A DNA stretch of 58,411 nucleotides. Origin: Lachnospiraceae bacterium (GTDB lineage: Bacteria > Bacillota > Clostridia > Lachnospirales > Lachnospiraceae). Of this stretch, positions 42,361-50,895 are shown in pieces. A program made the translations under genes and the position numbers. How positions within the stretch are numbered: the stretch's first letter is position 1; each line of letters starts with the position of its first letter. The stretch covers positions 1 to 58,411 of the forward strand of contig JAFVAL010000033.1 in NCBI GenBank assembly GCA_017480565.1, read 5' to 3'. The notes under the pieces are model-generated. The model ran no database searches, was not told the DNA's origin, and worked only from the letters and a program-made list of their open reading frames with translations.

Positions 42361-42660
42361 ATGCTGAACATCGAAATCACCCCGAACGATAATGCGCTGC
42401 TCGTATCCCTTGGCGGCAGGCTCGACACCACCACCGCACCCGACCTCGAAAAGAGACTGAGCACGGATCTTGAAGGCGTCACCTCGCTGACATTTGATCT
42501 GGAGAACCTTGATTACATCTCCTCTGCAGGCTTGCGTGTGCTTCTCTCTGCACAAAAGCAGATGAATCAGCAAGGCGAGATGAAGGTCCTGCACGTTGGC
42601 GAGACAATCATGGAGATCTTCGAGGTCACCGGGTTTACGGACATCCTTACAATCGAATAA
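42361..42660 (+). CDS. STAS domain protein (anti-sigma factor antagonist)
   Basis: A 99-aa single-domain protein of the SpoIIAA/RsbV type. It has the phosphorylation-site loop LDYISSAGLRVLLSA, where the serine is the target of a GHKL kinase and of the PP2C phosphatase. GGAGG lies eight nt before the start at 42361; an ATG at 42310 lacks such a site. It is the third gene of the phosphatase/fusion/STAS operon and ends before a strong terminator. Which effector or sigma factor it frees is not in the window. Confidence 0.92.
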   Translation: MLNIEITPNDNALLVSLGGRLDTTTAPDLEKRLSTDLEGVTSLTFDLENLDYISSAGLRVLLSAQKQMNQQGEMKVLHVGETIMEIFEVTGFTDILTIE

Positions 42661-42678
42661 GGAGATTTTAAAAGCAAG

Positions 42679-42720
42679 AATGCCAACTTATCTCAAGAGT
42701 TCTGAAGATAAGTTGGCATT
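42679..42720. terminator. Bidirectional terminator with 15-bp stem
   Basis: AATGCCAACTTATCT pairs perfectly with AGATAAGTTGGCATT around a 12-nt loop. It separates the converging STAS and TIR-NACHT genes. T runs are short on both sides. Confidence 0.75.
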
Positions 42721-42728
42721 GATTCCTC

Positions 42729-45700
42729 TTACACCTGAATCTCTTCCGGCCTCACGGTATCGTACGCAAACCCGCCGTAGCCCTCGATCCGCGCGTCCTT
42801 CACCAGGAAGAACTTCTTTACGACACCGCCGCCGTTCGGGATCACGTCCTTCCCATCGCTGGTGTTGCCTTCCACCGTGTAGACGTACTTCCGGTCGTAG
42901 TCGACAACCAGGCCTGTATGGCAAATACGTTTCTCATTGCGGAAGAAGATCTGCGTACCTACCTTTGGCTCGGTGTACCACTGGCCGCGATCCATAAAAT
43001 ACTTTGCGGACTGAACCGTGAAATCATCAAAATCGCCCAGCAGCGCTCTCGCCCGCTCTACTCCGAATGTCTTATAGAAGCACCAGTCGACAAAAGCGTC
43101 ACACCAAGGCGCTGGGAAGTCCATGATCTTCGGCGAAATCGCATGCATGTCCCTGCCGTACTTCGTGTAATTGTCTTCACCTGCACCAACCGTTGGATCG
43201 TCTAGGCACGACGGATCCGCACGGTAAGCCTTTTTCGACTTCTCAAGATAACCCACCTCGGACGTTGCACGAAGGAGCACCGCCTCTCTTGCGATGCGGG
43301 AATACTCCTGACGGATCCTCTTCTCACTCACCTTGCCGGTTTGCTCCACCGCCTTTGTGATGGCAAGCTCTTCCCGGATCATTTTCCGCACTTCATCCAG
43401 TTTCGTATTCTGAAAGAGGTAAAGCCCGATGAGATGATGATAAGAAAAGTTCATATATAAGTTTGCTTCCGTGTATCCCGCCTTCCGGTTCTGATACCCT
43501 TTTTGGTACTGTTCCTCGGCTTTTGAAAAATATGTCGCTGCATTTGCCACATCGCCTTCCACACTCGCAATCTTTCCCATCCGCTCAAAGATCTCTCCGT
43601 GACGGTCGTAAAAATCAGGGATCTCTAACCCTGCCTTTCCGTGGATGACCGCATAAATCTCTTCCGCTTCTTCAATTAATTTCAGTGCGCGGTCAAACGA
43701 CAACGCATGTAACATGACCGCTGCCTGTAAATACTTTGCATTTGCAACATCATTCTGATCCGGCATAACTCCACTCCTCCGCAGGTCTTCCGCCATCGCA
43801 AGCACCTGCTCTGCTTTTTCCATATTTTGATTGCTCCGATGTGTCCACGCTTCCATCCGGTAAAGCTGGTAGGTCAGCTCCGGATACCGCGTTAAAAGCG
43901 TTTGATGTTCTTCCTTCAGGTTCCTTGCGATCTCAAGCGCATCCTTGTACTTCGAATCTGCGCGCAGTACGCCGATCAGCGCAATCTGCGCATTCAGCCA
44001 TTCAGAAGAATCACCGGCTTTATTTTCCTCCAGGAAAATGATCTGCTCCCGGTAAAAGGCAGCCGCTTTGACCAGATTGTTGAGCCTGAACTCACAGACA
44101 GCTGCCCGGTGCCAGAGCAAAAGCACATTTTCATGGTCTAATCTATTACGCAACTCGGGTGTGATCTCCGCAAGTTTCGCATACCACGCGGACGCTTGCT
44201 CCAATGCATTCCCTTGCTCGCAGATTCTCCCCTTCGCCAGCCAATAAATCAGCTTATGATTGAGCTCCTCTGTCTCTCCGATGACACCGGTCGCCTTGGT
44301 CAGCTGCTTCTTTTCCCTGCAAGAAATGATCACGTCCAGCGCTTCGGTGTACTTGCGAAGTTTGTCGAAGTCATAGCTTCGCAGGGCTTCTTTGATCTGC
44401 CTTGTCAGAAGATCGATGTAATCTGCGTGGTCGGAAAGCTCCGTAAGAAGCTCATCCCGCTCCTTTTGTTCTGCTCTCTTTTTCCAACCTTTCGGATCCC
44501 AAAGCAAGACTGGCAACGCAAGGATCTCATAGTCATTTGCTTCTTCCATCTCATAGCAGACCACATCAAAGGCACCCTTTGCAATATTCTGCTTTACCCT
44601 ACAAAAATCCTCCTCATCCATACCAAATCGTCCATCCACGCCATCCGAGACAAGCCAGTCACGCAATGACTTGTGAAAATATCGAACCGATCCCTGATCT
44701 CTCTTGAGAAAACTGGTCAGCTTTTCGTAAAAACGCAGTTCTCTCCTGCGATCCCAGCTTCTTCGATCATCCGCCTGACAAGCCCTGCGAAGCGTCACTT
44801 CCGGGATCCCCTCCGGCACAGCTGCCAGAATGGCCATCGGCTCAAAGTAAATCTCCTGGAACTTTTCGTCCTTCACATGCTTAAAGAGGCGCGCAAACTC
44901 CCTGTCATAATAGCCAAACAGGCCTTTGGGCAAATGATCAAGATCCTCCGTAAAGGATAATTTCCCCTTCTTGATATCGTCTGTGACCATTTTCGCGTAA
45001 AGAAAGATCCCTTCTGACTTCTCACAGACCGTCTCAATATTATGTTGAAAAACCTTTTTCCCCAGTTCCTCCTGATATTTTGAAAGCTCTTTGTTTAAAA
45101 ACAACCTGATGTCTTCTCGGTTATGCGCATCATCCTGCTCAATCGAGATCCGGTCCGTGGCATGATAATGTTCTGCCGTTTGCGGGCGAGAGGTTGCCAC
45201 AATCCGCAAATATTGTGGAAGCTGTTCGAATACAGAGCCCGTGATCAATTCCACGATTGGGTTCTCGACCTCCTCATCTTCGCTTAAAGTGTCTGCCTCA
45301 TCCAGGCCATCGATCATGATCACCATCTGACTGCGCGTTCCATCGATCAGATGCATCAGTGGCTCCAACAGCAAATGATTTCGCGTTGTATTTGCATCAC
45401 TTAAAACCGAAGGGTCTGCCTTGATACGGTCATACACTGTTTTCCGATAATCCGGTAGTTTCTGACAAAGTCTGAAAATCAACAAACGAATGAAACTGTC
45501 CTGGGTGTTCATCGCTGTTTCCGCATTACAATAGATCGTTGCGACTACATTTTTCACAAAAAGACTGCTGCGGGAGACAACCGCGCTCTTTCCAGTGCCT
45601 GATCCGCCCGTAATCCACAATACCCGGTCGGTATCATTCTCAACCCAGTGATTCACGCTCTCATAAAGCCATTCACGCCCATAAAATGGGGTCTCATCCA

Positions 45701-46238
45701 CAAATGCCTCCACCAGATCCAGCGTGTTCGGCCGTAACATTTCCTGGACAAATCGCACTTCTTCCGCATAGTTTTCCAGTTCTGGATCCTTGATGGCCGC
45801 AGCTAGTCTTCTAAGCTGTGCGTCATACCACGCTTTGTCAAATGTATTCGTTTTCTCGTCCCAGTGTCCCTTCCAGTCAGACATGTCGATGTCTTGCTTC
45901 TCTCTCAAACTCGACGGTACTGTGACATCCTTTTCCACCAAAATCGTCTGTACGGGTGCATAACTCACATTCATCGCGATTGAGAGTTCGTCTCTGCAAA
46001 CGCCGCCTTGTCTGAACGCATACTCGCTTGCAAATGCAAAGACAAACTGGCTCTTTTTGATACCCTCGTCGATTTTTCTGCGCCAGTGCTCATGTTCACG
46101 GATCTCGGTCTTGTCGATCCAGACCTTCAGCGGTGCGTCTTCAGGGAACAACTGCGGCAGGTCTTCTGCAAACTTCTCCACCAACACCTTGTTTTTATCG
46201 TGTCCGTAGCTAAAGAACACCTGCCTCATCTCACTCAT
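42729..46238 (-). CDS. TIR-NACHT-TPR-CHAP multidomain protein
   Basis: A 1169-aa cytoplasmic-looking protein (no signal peptide). Residues about 3-130 form a TIR domain (VFFSYGHD, KVWIDKTEI, GGVCRDELSIA with the likely NADase Glu). About 180-480 is a STAND/NACHT NTPase with Walker A GGSGTGKS (near 211), Walker B VIMIDGLDEAD (near 306) and the sensor RIVATSRPQ. A winged-helix region (to about 560) and TPR-like helices (about 640-980) follow. The end (about 1005-1169) is a CHAP/NlpC-like peptidase domain with Cys in APWCDAFVDWCF (near 1046) and His in ICHTGLVVDYD (near 1107). The ATG at 46238 follows AAGGTGG. The TIR-STAND core is that of antiphage and innate-immune proteins; the CHAP end is unusual. 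It overlaps the upstream small gene. Confidence 0.85.
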   Translation of the reverse strand: MSEMRQVFFSYGHDKNKVLVEKFAEDLPQLFPEDAPLKVWIDKTEIREHEHWRRKIDEGIKKSQFVFAFASEYAFRQGGVCRDELSIAMNVSYAPVQTILVEKDVTVPSSLREKQDIDMSDWKGHWDEKTNTFDKAWYDAQLRRLAAAIKDPELENYAEEVRFVQEMLRPNTLDLVEAFVDETPFYGREWLYESVNHWVENDTDRVLWITGGSGTGKSAVVSRSSLFVKNVVATIYCNAETAMNTQDSFIRLLIFRLCQKLPDYRKTVYDRIKADPSVLSDANTTRNHLLLEPLMHLIDGTRSQMVIMIDGLDEADTLSEDEEVENPIVELITGSVFEQLPQYLRIVATSRPQTAEHYHATDRISIEQDDAHNREDIRLFLNKELSKYQEELGKKVFQHNIETVCEKSEGIFLYAKMVTDDIKKGKLSFTEDLDHLPKGLFGYYDREFARLFKHVKDEKFQEIYFEPMAILAAVPEGIPEVTLRRACQADDRRSWDRRRELRFYEKLTSFLKRDQGSVRYFHKSLRDWLVSDGVDGRFGMDEEDFCRVKQNIAKGAFDVVCYEMEEANDYEILALPVLLWDPKGWKKRAEQKERDELLTELSDHADYIDLLTRQIKEALRSYDFDKLRKYTEALDVIISCREKKQLTKATGVIGETEELNHKLIYWLAKGRICEQGNALEQASAWYAKLAEITPELRNRLDHENVLLLWHRAAVCEFRLNNLVKAAAFYREQIIFLEENKAGDSSEWLNAQIALIGVLRADSKYKDALEIARNLKEEHQTLLTRYPELTYQLYRMEAWTHRSNQNMEKAEQVLAMAEDLRRSGVMPDQNDVANAKYLQAAVMLHALSFDRALKLIEEAEEIYAVIHGKAGLEIPDFYDRHGEIFERMGKIASVEGDVANAATYFSKAEEQYQKGYQNRKAGYTEANLYMNFSYHHLIGLYLFQNTKLDEVRKMIREELAITKAVEQTGKVSEKRIRQEYSRIAREAVLLRATSEVGYLEKSKKAYRADPSCLDDPTVGAGEDNYTKYGRDMHAISPKIMDFPAPWCDAFVDWCFYKTFGVERARALLGDFDDFTVQSAKYFMDRGQWYTEPKVGTQIFFRNEKRICHTGLVVDYDRKYVYTVEGNTSDGKDVIPNGGGVVKKFFLVKDARIEGYGGFAYDTVRPEEIQV

Positions 46239-46761
46239 TGCTTCCACCTTTTGTCCTAATCAGCTCGCGTAATGCGGCTACAGGATCCTCCTTCAAATCT
46301 ATCACTTGATACGTTTCTTCAAAGTCGAACTTCTGTATCCCGTGGATACCACCGTCTTCATTTACGACCAGAAAGCCGCCTGCCTCAACGATCATCTCAC
46401 CCCAAGAGGTCAGAAAAATGATGTCCTCATCCACCGGAACAACAATGACAGGTTCCCCCTTTGGAAGAAATCTTCCCTCCTCATCCGGATCAGGAAGATA
46501 TCTCTCCCGAAAGGATCGGTCTCTGATGATATACTGCTCTCCGTTTTTTCCCGTAACAACCCATTCCGGCACACCGGTTTTCTCGTCTCGCGAAACCGTA
46601 TTCACCGTCTCGATAAGCCCCGTCGATGTAACCGTAACAATCTGCTCTCCAACCTTCCCCGGAAGCGCCAAGACGCCAGTGATTTTCTTTGCATAGAAAG
46701 GCACGATGCCACGATCTAATAAGTCGATGATGTAGGATTGGATGTTGGTTATCTGCTTCAT
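46231..46761 (-). CDS. Small protein coupled to the TIR-NACHT gene, unknown
   Basis: A 176-aa protein without signal peptide or membrane helix. The sequence (YAKKITGVLALPGKVGEQIV, GKNGEQYIIRDRSFRERYLP) suggests small repeated beta units and faintly recalls PGDYG-type domains, but I cannot assign it. Its stop overlaps the TIR-NACHT start by 8 bp and its own start (46761) lies just inside the operon after the metalloprotease-like gene. A direct role with the TIR-NACHT protein, as sensor, inhibitor or substrate, is suggested only by this coupling. Confidence 0.7.
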   Translation of the reverse strand: MKQITNIQSYIIDLLDRGIVPFYAKKITGVLALPGKVGEQIVTVTSTGLIETVNTVSRDEKTGVPEWVVTGKNGEQYIIRDRSFRERYLPDPDEEGRFLPKGEPVIVVPVDEDIIFLTSWGEMIVEAGGFLVVNEDGGIHGIQKFDFEETYQVIDLKEDPVAALRELIRTKGGSNE

Positions 46762-46775
46762 TGCGACCTTTTCCC

Positions 46776-47753
46776 TCATTCCTTCAGCGGATTTGCATTC
46801 TCCACCATATCTTTCGTCACATCTTTGAGCTCTTCCATCAGCGCAAGCGCCTGCTCATCCGGCGCATCCATCCACCCGATCATAAATGCCGTGAAATCAT
46901 CCACATAAGGCTGTGCGGTAATCATGATGCTTCCCGGGAATCTCGCTCTGGCAGCCTCGTCTGTGACCTCCGGGAAATACAAATCCGGCGCGCCAAACTG
47001 ATGAAACAGCTCGTGCATGACGTTGTTCTCCTTGCTGACGCTCTTCCCATAAAAGACCGAGAACTCTTCCCGCCAGCGATCCCCCTGACGGATCATATAA
47101 GTGTAGGAGCGCCCTTCTTCATTGAAAATGAACAGCGGCGCGATGTCATCGACACCGTACAACGGCTCATATTTCACGTGCATGTCCTCCATCGTCGAGA
47201 ACTGGTAAGCCTCCATGATGTCCCAGTACCACTTCAGATCCCGATCCAGATCGTACTTGCACTGAATGTTCGCGTGCGCCAGCATGAGATCCAAGTTTGC
47301 CCCATACCGGCTCGCCTCGCCCTCAATCACGTTGACGCAGTTCCAGGTATCCGCGATAAACGTCTCAATCTCACTCTCCGACCAAGCACTTGACGGCGTG
47401 TCCACGAAAAAGAGCACAAGACAAATCTTTCCCACTAGCTTTTTGCTTGGCCCGATATTGCGGCTTTTCAGATAATAAATGTCCTTGTAAGCTCCTTCAT
47501 AGTCCAGTGACTCGGCCTCAGCGATTGCCTGCGTTGTCGTCTCCGCCAACGTGGTCTCCTGCGTGGCGGTCTCTTTCATCGTGGTTTCCTTTGTCGTGGT
47601 CTCTGTCACCGTCACATTCTTCGTTGTAGTCATCCGCGTCGTTGTCTCCGTTTTCTGATCGTTATCGCCCCCGCACTGAAACATTTGCACCACAAACATG
47701 ACGATAAACGCCCACACAAAAACACGCAGGAGAAACCCGAAAAACTTTTTCAT
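46776..47753 (-). CDS. Membrane- or lipid-anchored HExxH metalloprotease-like protein
   Basis: A 325-aa exported protein. An N-terminal hydrophobic helix (about 4-24) ends QMFQC, a poor lipobox, followed by a Thr-rich linker of TTT and KET repeats (about 35-80) typical of wall-spanning spacers. The extracellular domain carries HELFHQFGAPDLY (residues 247-259), the zinc motif HExxHxxGxxD of metzincin-like or M6-type proteases, and SIMITAQPY as a possible Met turn. GGAGG lies seven nt before the start at 47753. It is the first gene of a three-gene operon with the TIR-NACHT protein. Confidence 0.78.
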   Translation of the reverse strand: MKKFFGFLLRVFVWAFIVMFVVQMFQCGGDNDQKTETTTRMTTTKNVTVTETTTKETTMKETATQETTLAETTTQAIAEAESLDYEGAYKDIYYLKSRNIGPSKKLVGKICLVLFFVDTPSSAWSESEIETFIADTWNCVNVIEGEASRYGANLDLMLAHANIQCKYDLDRDLKWYWDIMEAYQFSTMEDMHVKYEPLYGVDDIAPLFIFNEEGRSYTYMIRQGDRWREEFSVFYGKSVSKENNVMHELFHQFGAPDLYFPEVTDEAARARFPGSIMITAQPYVDDFTAFMIGWMDAPDEQALALMEELKDVTKDMVENANPLKE

Positions 47754-47792
47754 CCTTCTCCCTCCCCTCACATACATTTCTCACTTTGCTTT

Positions 47793-47822
47793 ATCATACC
47801 ACGAATGCAAATGTCCCTACAA
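47793..47822 (-). promoter_or_regulatory. Promoter of the metalloprotease / TIR-NACHT operon
   Basis: On the minus strand TTGTAG (47817-47822), an 18-bp spacer and TATGAT (47793-47798). Confidence 0.5.
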
Positions 47823-47838
47823 GAAGCAAAACTTGTCA

Positions 47839-47867
47839 TTGCCACGCATGAAATCTAAACTTATAAT
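47839..47867 (+). promoter_or_regulatory. Promoter of the Sel1/metalloprotease gene
   Basis: TTGCCA (47839-47844), exactly 17 bp, then a perfect TATAAT (47862-47867). It lies about 17 bp from the divergent promoter of the TIR-NACHT operon. Confidence 0.75.
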
Positions 47868-47903
47868 TGAATCTAAGAAATCATTTGAGAGGTAAGGTCC
47901 ATT

Positions 47904-49028
47904 ATGAATCAGGAAGAACTTGCGGCTCTGCGAGAAGAAGCCAAGAAAAAATACTTTGAGGGAGAGACAGATAGCGAGATAACCGAAGGCCTGGCGCTCT
48001 TAGTAAAAGCTGCCAACTTGAGCGACCCTGAGGCCAATTATCTGCTCGGAGATCTTTTGGTCAGAAAAAAGGTGTTTGTGCGAAATGCAGACCCCATAGC
48101 CGCCGGCCTAAATCGCTTAACACGCGCCTCCGATCTGGGGTGCCAGGAGGCACGTCTCCTGCTCAACTCCATTTGCCAAACCAGATATCGGAAAGCCATG
48201 AAGGAACGCGCGACCTTCGATGGCCGCGAGAAGTCCGCACCGCATCCATTGACGGATTTTAACGGCAAGGAGATCACAATTGACCGCAAAGGCGTCTTCA
48301 TCCCAGTGGATGCGAAGCTCTCTTTTGAAAATGGTCAAAACATTCTTACACTCTCCGCGAATCTGAAATACCATTTTTACGGAAATGAAACCGAAGAAGA
48401 GCTGGTTGCGTTTATGGTTGCCGTGGAAAAGGGGATCAAGGACTGGGAAGGTGTCTACTCGGTCTTTGAGGATCAGCAGGTGCGGGTGGTCATTCATCTG
48501 ACTTATGAAGACCGTCTTCTTGACAATGTCAATGTCTTCAAGATTACCGATGCCATGTCAGATTCCATGGCAGATCTCTATGACAAATTGCCACAGACCA
48601 AGAACGTTGAGCGCATGCGAGGCACAGTGGCAGATCGTCGATCTTTTGCAATGCTTGGTCTTGGGACAAAGTGGTCTGTCAGCTCGCCAAAACAAATCTT
48701 TATCATGCTTTCAGACGAAGATGCCCGCAACTCTGAGCGGGTTCGCAACACAGCTCGCCACGAATTCGGTCATGTACTGGGTCTCGGTGATCTTTATGAA
48801 GACCGCTCGCTCTCTCTTGCCGGAGTCGAGAAGAACCAGTATGCTGAGCTTGACGCCTTCCATCTCTATGACCGCAGATATCACCAGGTCATGTGTGACC
48901 CTTCTGCACCGGTCAGCAACAACGACATCGAGATGGTGATCCTCGCCTTTTCAAAGAACCGGTATCAACGGTTTCAGGAAGATCAGACCGGCACGATTAT
49001 CTCTGATGCGCTCGGTCTAGGGAATTAA
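47904..49028 (+). CDS. Sel1-repeat protein with metzincin-like HExxH domain
   Basis: A 374-aa protein without a signal peptide. Residues about 5-95 contain Sel1/TPR-like helices (EGLALLVKAANLSDPEANYLLGDLL, LTRASDLGCQEARLLL). The rest looks like a protease domain with TARHEFGHVLGLGDLYED (zinc motif HEFGHVLGLGD at 286-296) and VMCDPSAPVSNNDIEMV, a likely Met turn. It is transcribed away from the other HExxH protein, with promoters about 17 bp apart. As it seems cytosolic, it may cleave intracellular targets, perhaps linked to the TIR-NACHT neighbour; that is inference. Confidence 0.78.
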   Translation: MNQEELAALREEAKKKYFEGETDSEITEGLALLVKAANLSDPEANYLLGDLLVRKKVFVRNADPIAAGLNRLTRASDLGCQEARLLLNSICQTRYRKAMKERATFDGREKSAPHPLTDFNGKEITIDRKGVFIPVDAKLSFENGQNILTLSANLKYHFYGNETEEELVAFMVAVEKGIKDWEGVYSVFEDQQVRVVIHLTYEDRLLDNVNVFKITDAMSDSMADLYDKLPQTKNVERMRGTVADRRSFAMLGLGTKWSVSSPKQIFIMLSDEDARNSERVRNTARHEFGHVLGLGDLYEDRSLSLAGVEKNQYAELDAFHLYDRRYHQVMCDPSAPVSNNDIEMVILAFSKNRYQRFQEDQTGTIISDALGLGN

Positions 49029-49050
49029 GTACATTTTAAGGAAAATGTAT

Positions 49051-49093
49051 GGGGCTACGATCATTGAAAACAAATGATCATAGCCCCGTTTTT
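49051..49093 (+). terminator. Terminator of the Sel1/metalloprotease gene
   Basis: GGGGCTA-c-GATCAT pairs with ATGATC-a-TAGCCCC around nine bases and is followed by GTTTTT. A smaller hairpin (TACATTTT/AAAATGTA, 49030-49049) precedes it. Confidence 0.9.
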
Positions 49094-49196
49094 ACATGTT
49101 ATTCTGGATGGTTCATATCAAGTTTTTTGCGAAACTCTGAGAGTCTCTTTCTTACACTTTCCGTCTGCGGATCGTTTTCTCCCTGCAGATGACACC

Positions 49197-49817
49197 TTAC
49201 ACAATCTCATCATCTTCCGGAAAAATCGAGAATACTCTCTCATCGTTCTGGAGGAATTTGACAACATCATTAATTCCTTCTGATGAAGAACGTCTTCCCA
49301 CATCAATGCCCATCGCATATTCTTTTAAATCTTCTCCTAGAGAAAATAAACGATCCGTCATTTCTTCCGTAATTGAAGGATGAATGTAGACCTTATTCGT
49401 CGAGCTTTCATGTTCTCCGCTCACAAGTCTGAGTTTCATGACTCTTTCTTTCTCGGAATCAATGTAGATATTCCCGACATACTCTCCAGACCTGTCATTG
49501 GGGATGGCGAGAACAACCTCGTTATCTTCGTTAACTAACTTGATATCCTCGGTGACATTTTCACCCCAAAGCGCAGTGATCTCCGTCCGTGAATCGGTAT
49601 CATCGGTGTGAAAATCCGCTTCTGTCAGATATAAAATCAAGTCATCCGGCTGCACAAAGGAATACCGGTCTTCTGGTGATTCCTCACTTTTCTCGGCCGA
49701 AAAGAGCGCTCCATCTCCTATCTGTTTTACGAAAAACACAACGCATCCCACCACCAAAAGTGCCAGGAGGCAACCCAAGATAACGCGTTTCAGCTTCACA
49801 AATGTATCGCCTGCCAT
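49197..49817 (-). CDS. Single-pass membrane protein, unknown
   Basis: A 206-aa protein with an N-terminal transmembrane helix (about residues 12-31, VILGCLLALLVVGCVVFFV), an acidic linker and a beta-rich extracellular domain (SFVQPDDLILYLTEADFHTD, ENVTEDIKLVNEDNEVVLAI). No known motif. Its ATG is 5 bp from the stop of the upstream lipoprotein gene, so the two form a transcription unit. Confidence 0.75.
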   Translation of the reverse strand: MAGDTFVKLKRVILGCLLALLVVGCVVFFVKQIGDGALFSAEKSEESPEDRYSFVQPDDLILYLTEADFHTDDTDSRTEITALWGENVTEDIKLVNEDNEVVLAIPNDRSGEYVGNIYIDSEKERVMKLRLVSGEHESSTNKVYIHPSITEEMTDRLFSLGEDLKEYAMGIDVGRRSSSEGINDVVKFLQNDERVFSIFPEDDEIV

Positions 49818-49822
49818 CCTAT

Positions 49823-50644
49823 TTATCTCACCTCAATCCACATTGCAGGACGCACGGCCATGCTGTTATGTCCAACGCCTTCATATTCCGCAACGCCGCC
49901 ATCAACCCACATTCCATACATGTTAAGGCCGCCGAAATGCGTCACATAAGCCGCAATATCACTCTGTTTTCCAGGTGTTCTAAGCCACCATTCTGTACAA
50001 TCATCGCGTTTCCCGATTAACACGCCTTGTTCAGTGGCATATTCGCTGGGCTCGCACATTCTCGCATCATCTGAGTCAAAGTAACGATCGGCTTCTGACA
50101 TGCTCAAGATGAAGATGCGATCCTCTGTGCTGTTGCCTGGATCCACGTCATAATCCGGATTTTTATCCGCCTCCAGCGTTACCTTTGCGATCTTGGATTG
50201 TTCGGCTGCATTAAAAGACTCCTCAAAAAAAGCACCGTTTAACCATTCGCGCAGTGAAGAAGTTTCCCAGGTGGTCTTTTCGTATTCTGTGTTGTATTGA
50301 ATGCAGTCAAGCGCATACTTGCTGATCACAAGAATTCTGTTATCCTCCTTGGCGAGCACAAGCCACTCGATCTCCTCCTTGCCATTATCCGTATTGTTGT
50401 CCTGTTCATACACGCCAAATGTAATCGTTGTCCCCACCTCTGCAGCGGTCATGTCAGGCAGGTCTTCCAGCGTGGTTTCTTCCTGTACTTTCTCGGTTTC
50501 ACTTGATTTCTCTGCAGGATCTGTTCCCTGCGTCTGCTTCGTTTCTTGTCCTGCAGAAGCAGGATCCTCTTTGGACGCAGTGCCACAGGCAGTAACAAAC
50601 AGTAACATCATGATCATTCCGGCAAGCAAACATCTCTTCTTCAT
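49823..50644 (-). CDS. DUF6273 lipoprotein
   Basis: A 273-aa lipid-anchored protein: signal peptide and lipobox FVTAC (near residue 20), a Ser/Thr/Glu-rich linker (about 22-65), then a DUF6273 domain (about 75-273) with EWLVLAKEDNRILVISKYAL, TWETSSLREWLN, WWLRTPGKQSD and a C-terminal AVRPAMWIEV. This domain is common in clostridial surface proteins and resembles C-type-lectin-like folds in layout; its ligand is unknown. The start at 50644 follows GGAG; the upstream ATG at 50671 is less likely. Confidence 0.85.
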   Translation of the reverse strand: MKKRCLLAGMIMMLLFVTACGTASKEDPASAGQETKQTQGTDPAEKSSETEKVQEETTLEDLPDMTAAEVGTTITFGVYEQDNNTDNGKEEIEWLVLAKEDNRILVISKYALDCIQYNTEYEKTTWETSSLREWLNGAFFEESFNAAEQSKIAKVTLEADKNPDYDVDPGNSTEDRIFILSMSEADRYFDSDDARMCEPSEYATEQGVLIGKRDDCTEWWLRTPGKQSDIAAYVTHFGGLNMYGMWVDGGVAEYEGVGHNSMAVRPAMWIEVR

Positions 50645-50805
50645 CTTTTTTCTCCATTCTTTACATTTCACTATCCCCTGTCATCTTTCCCGATAGCATA
50701 ATAGAATATTATACCATTCCCATTTTCTGCCTGTGTAAAACTGAAAGTCCCTTGGCATGTGACCTCATTTTCTCCAAATGTAATGGCCGGAGCCGTAGAA
50801 TCTAC

Positions 50806-50834
50806 TTGCGATTTACCAACCGGACTTTTATAAT
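50806..50834 (+). promoter_or_regulatory. Promoter of the kinase operon
   Basis: TTGCGA (50806-50811), 17 bp, then a perfect TATAAT (50829-50834). Confidence 0.7.
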
Positions 50835-50895
50835 GAGGAAGATATTTGACAAAAACTGACTAGCATAAATTATGCAGGAACTGAGGGGATGTGAT

